Shown in pieces: positions 6,628-8,548 of a stretch of 8,548 nt of DNA. The DNA lies in assembly GCA_026225435.1 (NCBI GenBank), contig JAMFST010000300.1, positions 1 through 8,548 of the forward strand. The letters run 5' to 3'. The notes beneath the pieces were generated by a model. That model was not told the origin of the DNA, ran no database searches, and worked only from the letters and a program-made list of their open reading frames with translations. Made by a program: the position numbers and the translations under genes. Numbering within the stretch: the stretch's first letter is position 1; each line of letters begins with the position of its first letter. This DNA comes from Labilithrix luteola (lineage in GTDB: Bacteria > Myxococcota_A > Polyangia > Polyangiales > Polyangiaceae).

Positions 6628-7734
6628 TCACTGCAGCGTGAGCGGCCCCTTCGCCAGGCCGCTCGCGGTGTTGGCCGCCGCGCGGGCGCGGAGCGTGACC
6701 TCCCAGCTGTCGCCGTCATCCTCGTACTGATGCTGCGCGTAGACGCCGTACGTGGTGGCGCCGGGGGCGAGCTCGAGGAGCGCGTCGGCGGGGATGGTGC
6801 CGGCGCCGGCGCTCGTCGGGTAGCTGCAGGTGACGCTGTTCTCCCCCTGCACCAGCTCCACGACGACCTGCTCCAGATCGAGCGGCGTGCCGTCGGTGGT
6901 CCAGGTGAGCTGCACGTCCCCCGTGCGCGCGAGCACCGGCGCGGTGGTGCCGAAGACGGACGCCTCCGTGAGCGTGATCGCGTGCGGCGCGGTGAGCTCC
7001 GAGTAGGCGTCGGGGAAGGTGTACGGATTGCCGGCGGGGCGGGTCCAGTCGATCGACAGGGCGGAGCCGCCGGCGATGGCGCCGCTGGCCGTACCGTCCT
7101 GGTAGATCCCGTCGCACGCGGGCAGCGCGGTGGCCGAGACGTCGCCGCTGGTCACGGTGATGACGCCGGGGTTCGGCGCAGGGCCGATGTTGCCCGACTG
7201 GCCCGCGGCGGCGCCGACGTACTTGGCGTAGGCGCACGAGCCGAAGGTCTTGATGGTGTCGAAGGTGAAGGCGCTGGTGAAGAACGCCGAGAGCGTCTCG
7301 CTGGGCGCCGCTCCGGTGTTCGCGTCGAGCTCCAGCGAGACGAGACCGCTCCCTCCGATGACGCCGCCGGTGATGCCGGCTGCGTCGGGATCGGAGGCGA
7401 TGGGCAGGGGCTTCGTCGCGCACACCGGGGTCCCCGCGTCGTCGGCGCACTCGCCGGCGAGGATGCAGGTGCCGTTGAAGACAGGCGCCAGGGGCACTGT
7501 CGGGTGGGGCGAGCAGGTGAGGTTGACGGCGGCCGCGCCACCGGTGCACGTGAGCGCCTGGTTGGAGCAGCTGGTGACGCTGCAGCCTCCGGAATACTGC
7601 ACGTCGGAGGCGGTGCTGCCGATGTCCTCCTCGGAGTGCGAGTCGAGGTCACCGGCATCGAGAGTGCGTGAGCTGCAGGCGGCCGTGCCGACCAGGGCGA
7701 AGGAGAGGACAGCGGCGACGCGAGAACGGGACAT
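6628..7734 (-). CDS. Cys-rich secreted lipoprotein of unknown function
   Basis: I do not recognise a named family. The 368-residue product begins with a signal peptide, MSRSRVAAVLSFALVGTAAC, so Cys20 is the likely lipidation site (TAAC is a loose lipobox). After a short acidic linker (DAGDLDSHSEED, 26-37) comes a Cys-dense segment with C51, C56, C63, C74, C90, C96 and C105, then a region rich in Gly, Ala, Ser and Thr with further cysteines at 167, 207 and 303. Predicted beta-strand-like stretches such as GDVQLTWTTDG (272-282) and DSWEVTLRARA (342-352) suggest extracellular beta-sandwich domains. The even number of Cys after the lipid Cys (ten counted) fits disulfides outside the cytoplasm. 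The ATG at 7734 is chosen for its AGGAG six bases upstream and its signal peptide; the frame is open to 7866 but that extension would bury the signal. Surface lipoproteins of this make-up are common in myxobacteria. Confidence 0.8.
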   Translation of the reverse strand: MSRSRVAAVLSFALVGTAACSSRTLDAGDLDSHSEEDIGSTASDVQYSGGCSVTSCSNQALTCTGGAAAVNLTCSPHPTVPLAPVFNGTCILAGECADDAGTPVCATKPLPIASDPDAAGITGGVIGGSGLVSLELDANTGAAPSETLSAFFTSAFTFDTIKTFGSCAYAKYVGAAAGQSGNIGPAPNPGVITVTSGDVSATALPACDGIYQDGTASGAIAGGSALSIDWTRPAGNPYTFPDAYSELTAPHAITLTEASVFGTTAPVLARTGDVQLTWTTDGTPLDLEQVVVELVQGENSVTCSYPTSAGAGTIPADALLELAPGATTYGVYAQHQYEDDGDSWEVTLRARAAANTASGLAKGPLTLQ

Positions 7735-7740
7735 GAGCGG

Positions 7741-7745
7741 CTCCT
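7741..7745 (-). promoter_or_regulatory. Ribosome binding site deciding the lipoprotein start
   Basis: The minus strand reads AGGAG, then CCGCTC, then ATG: a strong Shine-Dalgarno with a six-base spacer. It supports ATG 7734 over the longer open frame starting at 7866. Confidence 0.7.
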
Positions 7746-7898
7746 GAGGAGAAAGAGGGATCGACGCTGCCGTGTGCGCGCCGATACCTACGTTTGGGAG
7801 CGCCCCTCGCTCGTGGTCACCAAAAACAGGGCAAGCGCGCGACAGCCCGCGCGGCTGCTCCAGCAAAGGGGCGCGAGGCTGGTGGCGCAGGACCCCGA
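7746..7898. other. Upstream region of the lipoprotein gene; no intact gene seen
   Basis: This stretch should hold the leftward lipoprotein promoter, but I could not fix -35/-10 boxes with confidence. A 5-bp inverted repeat, GAGCG-CCCCT-CGCTC, lies at 7798-7812. The plus-strand frame leading into the SDR remnant is open here but encodes Arg/Ala-rich sequence with no recognisable dehydrogenase features, so it is not called as coding. Confidence 0.4.
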
Positions 7899-8051
7899 CG
7901 CGAGGGAATCGAGCATGGCATCCGAGTGAACGCGGTAGGCTCGGGCGACGTGGTGACCAACCTGCTCGACACCTTCCGCGACGACGGCCGCGCCTTCCTC
8001 GTCGGATCGATCGTCACGGCCGATGGCGGCATGAGCGTGGTCATCCAGTGA
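7899..8051 (+). pseudogene. Short-chain dehydrogenase/reductase remnant (C-terminal part, internal deletion)
   Basis: The reading frame gives REGIEHGIRVNAV, the classic SDR beta-strand after the catalytic helix, then VVTNLLDTFRDDGRAF, and then directly LVGSIVTADGGMSVVIQ and a TGA stop. The last piece is the normal SDR C-terminus (usual form xxTGxxxxVDGG). In intact SDRs about 25-30 residues containing the LGR..xPEEIA..VxFLAS helix separate these two pieces; here they are missing. The NAD-binding TGxxxGIG motif and the catalytic YxxxK are absent from the window upstream. I therefore read it as the decayed tail of an SDR gene, about 50 residues left from about 250. A functional small protein is possible but unsupported. 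The AraC-type regulator fragment follows 22 bases later on the same strand. Confidence 0.65.
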
Positions 8052-8057
8052 CGGTCC

Positions 8058-8063
8058 GGAGGG
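8058..8063 (+). promoter_or_regulatory. Possible ribosome binding site for the AraC-type reading frame
   Basis: GGAGGG lies ten bases before the GTG at 8074-8076, slightly far but the only purine-rich match. It lies just after the SDR remnant stop. Confidence 0.35.
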
Positions 8064-8073
8064 CGTTCATCTG

Positions 8074-8548
8074 GTGAAGGAACGCTCTCCGCATCGGCCG
8101 CGTCCGGCGCGCACCAGCGCGAGCTCGTTCGAGCGGTACCTCGACGGGCAGCTGCTGGTGGCGGGCGAAGGGCCGGCGTGGCGCCGTCTCGTGGCGCAGC
8201 TCTATCGCCGCCCGCACGTGCAGGAGCCGATCGTCGTGCCCGCGGTCGCCGAGCCGCAGATCGTCTGGGTGGTCCGCGGCAGCGCCTTCGTCTTCGAGCG
8301 TGAGCTGGGCGAGAGCGACTGGCGGGGCGGAGAGGTGGCCGCGGGCATGTTCTCTGACCGAGTCGGCCGACCCCTACGAGCTGCGCTGGGAGGTGCTCGG
8401 GACGGAGCCCTTCGAGGTGCTGATGCTCCACCTCGACCTGTCCGTCCTCCGTCGTGCCTGGACCGAGCACGGCGGCTCGGTCGGGGCGCTGCGCAACGTG
8501 TCGCGCGGCCAGGATGCGCAGCTCTCCGGCCTGCTCGCGGTCGTGCGC
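8074..8548 (+). pseudogene. AraC-family transcriptional regulator, N-terminal cupin domain, frameshifted and cut by window edge
   Basis: From GTG 8074 the frame encodes SFERYLDGQLLVAGEGPAWR, then IVVPAVAEPQIVWVVRGSAF and DWRGGEVAAGMF, the pattern of AraC-type sensor domains (cupin strands with a conserved W/L-V-V-x-G-S and a G-E/D-x-x-x-G-x-F/M step). After residue 93 (TTC at 8350-8352) the matching sequence moves to the next frame: LTESADPYELRWEVLG, then EPFEVLMLHLDLSVLRRAW, which is how relatives continue (usually FFLTxxxxPYELRW). The change equals one extra T at about 8353 or two missing bases. The original frame stays open to the window end but becomes Arg/Pro-rich, a GC shadow. The helix-turn-helix part would lie beyond 8548. 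A sequencing error would give the same picture. Family assignment is by pattern only, without the DNA-binding domain in view. Confidence 0.6.

Noticed and set aside
7735..7866. 44-residue N-terminal extension of the Cys-rich lipoprotein
   Set aside because: It would bury the signal peptide; the ATG at 7734 has AGGAG six bases upstream.
7837..7929. Frame-1 peptide containing LLQQRGARLVAQDPDARESS before a stop
   Set aside because: It weakly recalls either the second Rossmann strand of an SDR or the AQDP segment of CheB methylesterases, but it is too short and ambiguous to call; a translated search could decide.
1..8548. CRISPR array, IS element, tRNA or defence system
   Set aside because: No repeat-spacer pattern, transposase, terminal inverted repeats, tRNA-like cloverleaf or defence-protein motifs were seen on either strand.

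Overview
The window is very GC-rich and tightly packed. Two predicted secreted lipoproteins, one of them a Cys-rich Ala/Gly/Thr-rich type, together with the base composition, suggest a myxobacterium or related deltaproteobacterial lineage (Myxococcota). This is inference from style; there is no rRNA or other taxonomic marker here.

Left half (1-4422): a reductive pyrimidine (uracil/thymine) catabolism locus built around one divergent promoter region (2902-3012). Leftward runs a tightly coupled operon: nitrilase-type beta-ureidopropionase (2901-2032), class III PLP aminotransferase (2035-707, GTGA overlap with the previous stop) and preT, the FAD/4Fe-4S subunit of NAD-dependent dihydropyrimidine dehydrogenase (704 to the left edge, cut by the window). 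Rightward runs dihydropyrimidinase, hydA (3013-4422). Together these give uracil -> dihydrouracil (PreT with a PreA partner expected just left of the window) -> N-carbamoyl-beta-alanine (HydA) -> beta-alanine + CO2 + NH3 (beta-ureidopropionase) -> malonate semialdehyde (aminotransferase). The divergent gap holds an 8-bp direct repeat 31 bp apart and TTGACC/GGTCAA half-sites that look like operator material.

Middle (4441-7734, minus strand): a secreted M13-family (neprilysin/PepO-like) zinc metallopeptidase lipoprotein, converging on hydA with an 18-bp gap and a small shared hairpin. Upstream of it is a Cys-rich lipoprotein of unknown function, with a hairpin directly after its stop.

Right end (7735-8548): a decayed stretch on the plus strand. 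It holds only the C-terminal part of a short-chain dehydrogenase/reductase, with an apparent internal deletion, followed by the N-terminal domain of an AraC-type regulator that changes reading frame once and is cut by the window edge. I saw no tRNA, rRNA, CRISPR array, insertion sequence or defence system. The window is mostly a recognisable metabolic locus; the least explained parts are the divergent operator region, the Cys-rich lipoprotein and the decayed SDR/AraC pair.
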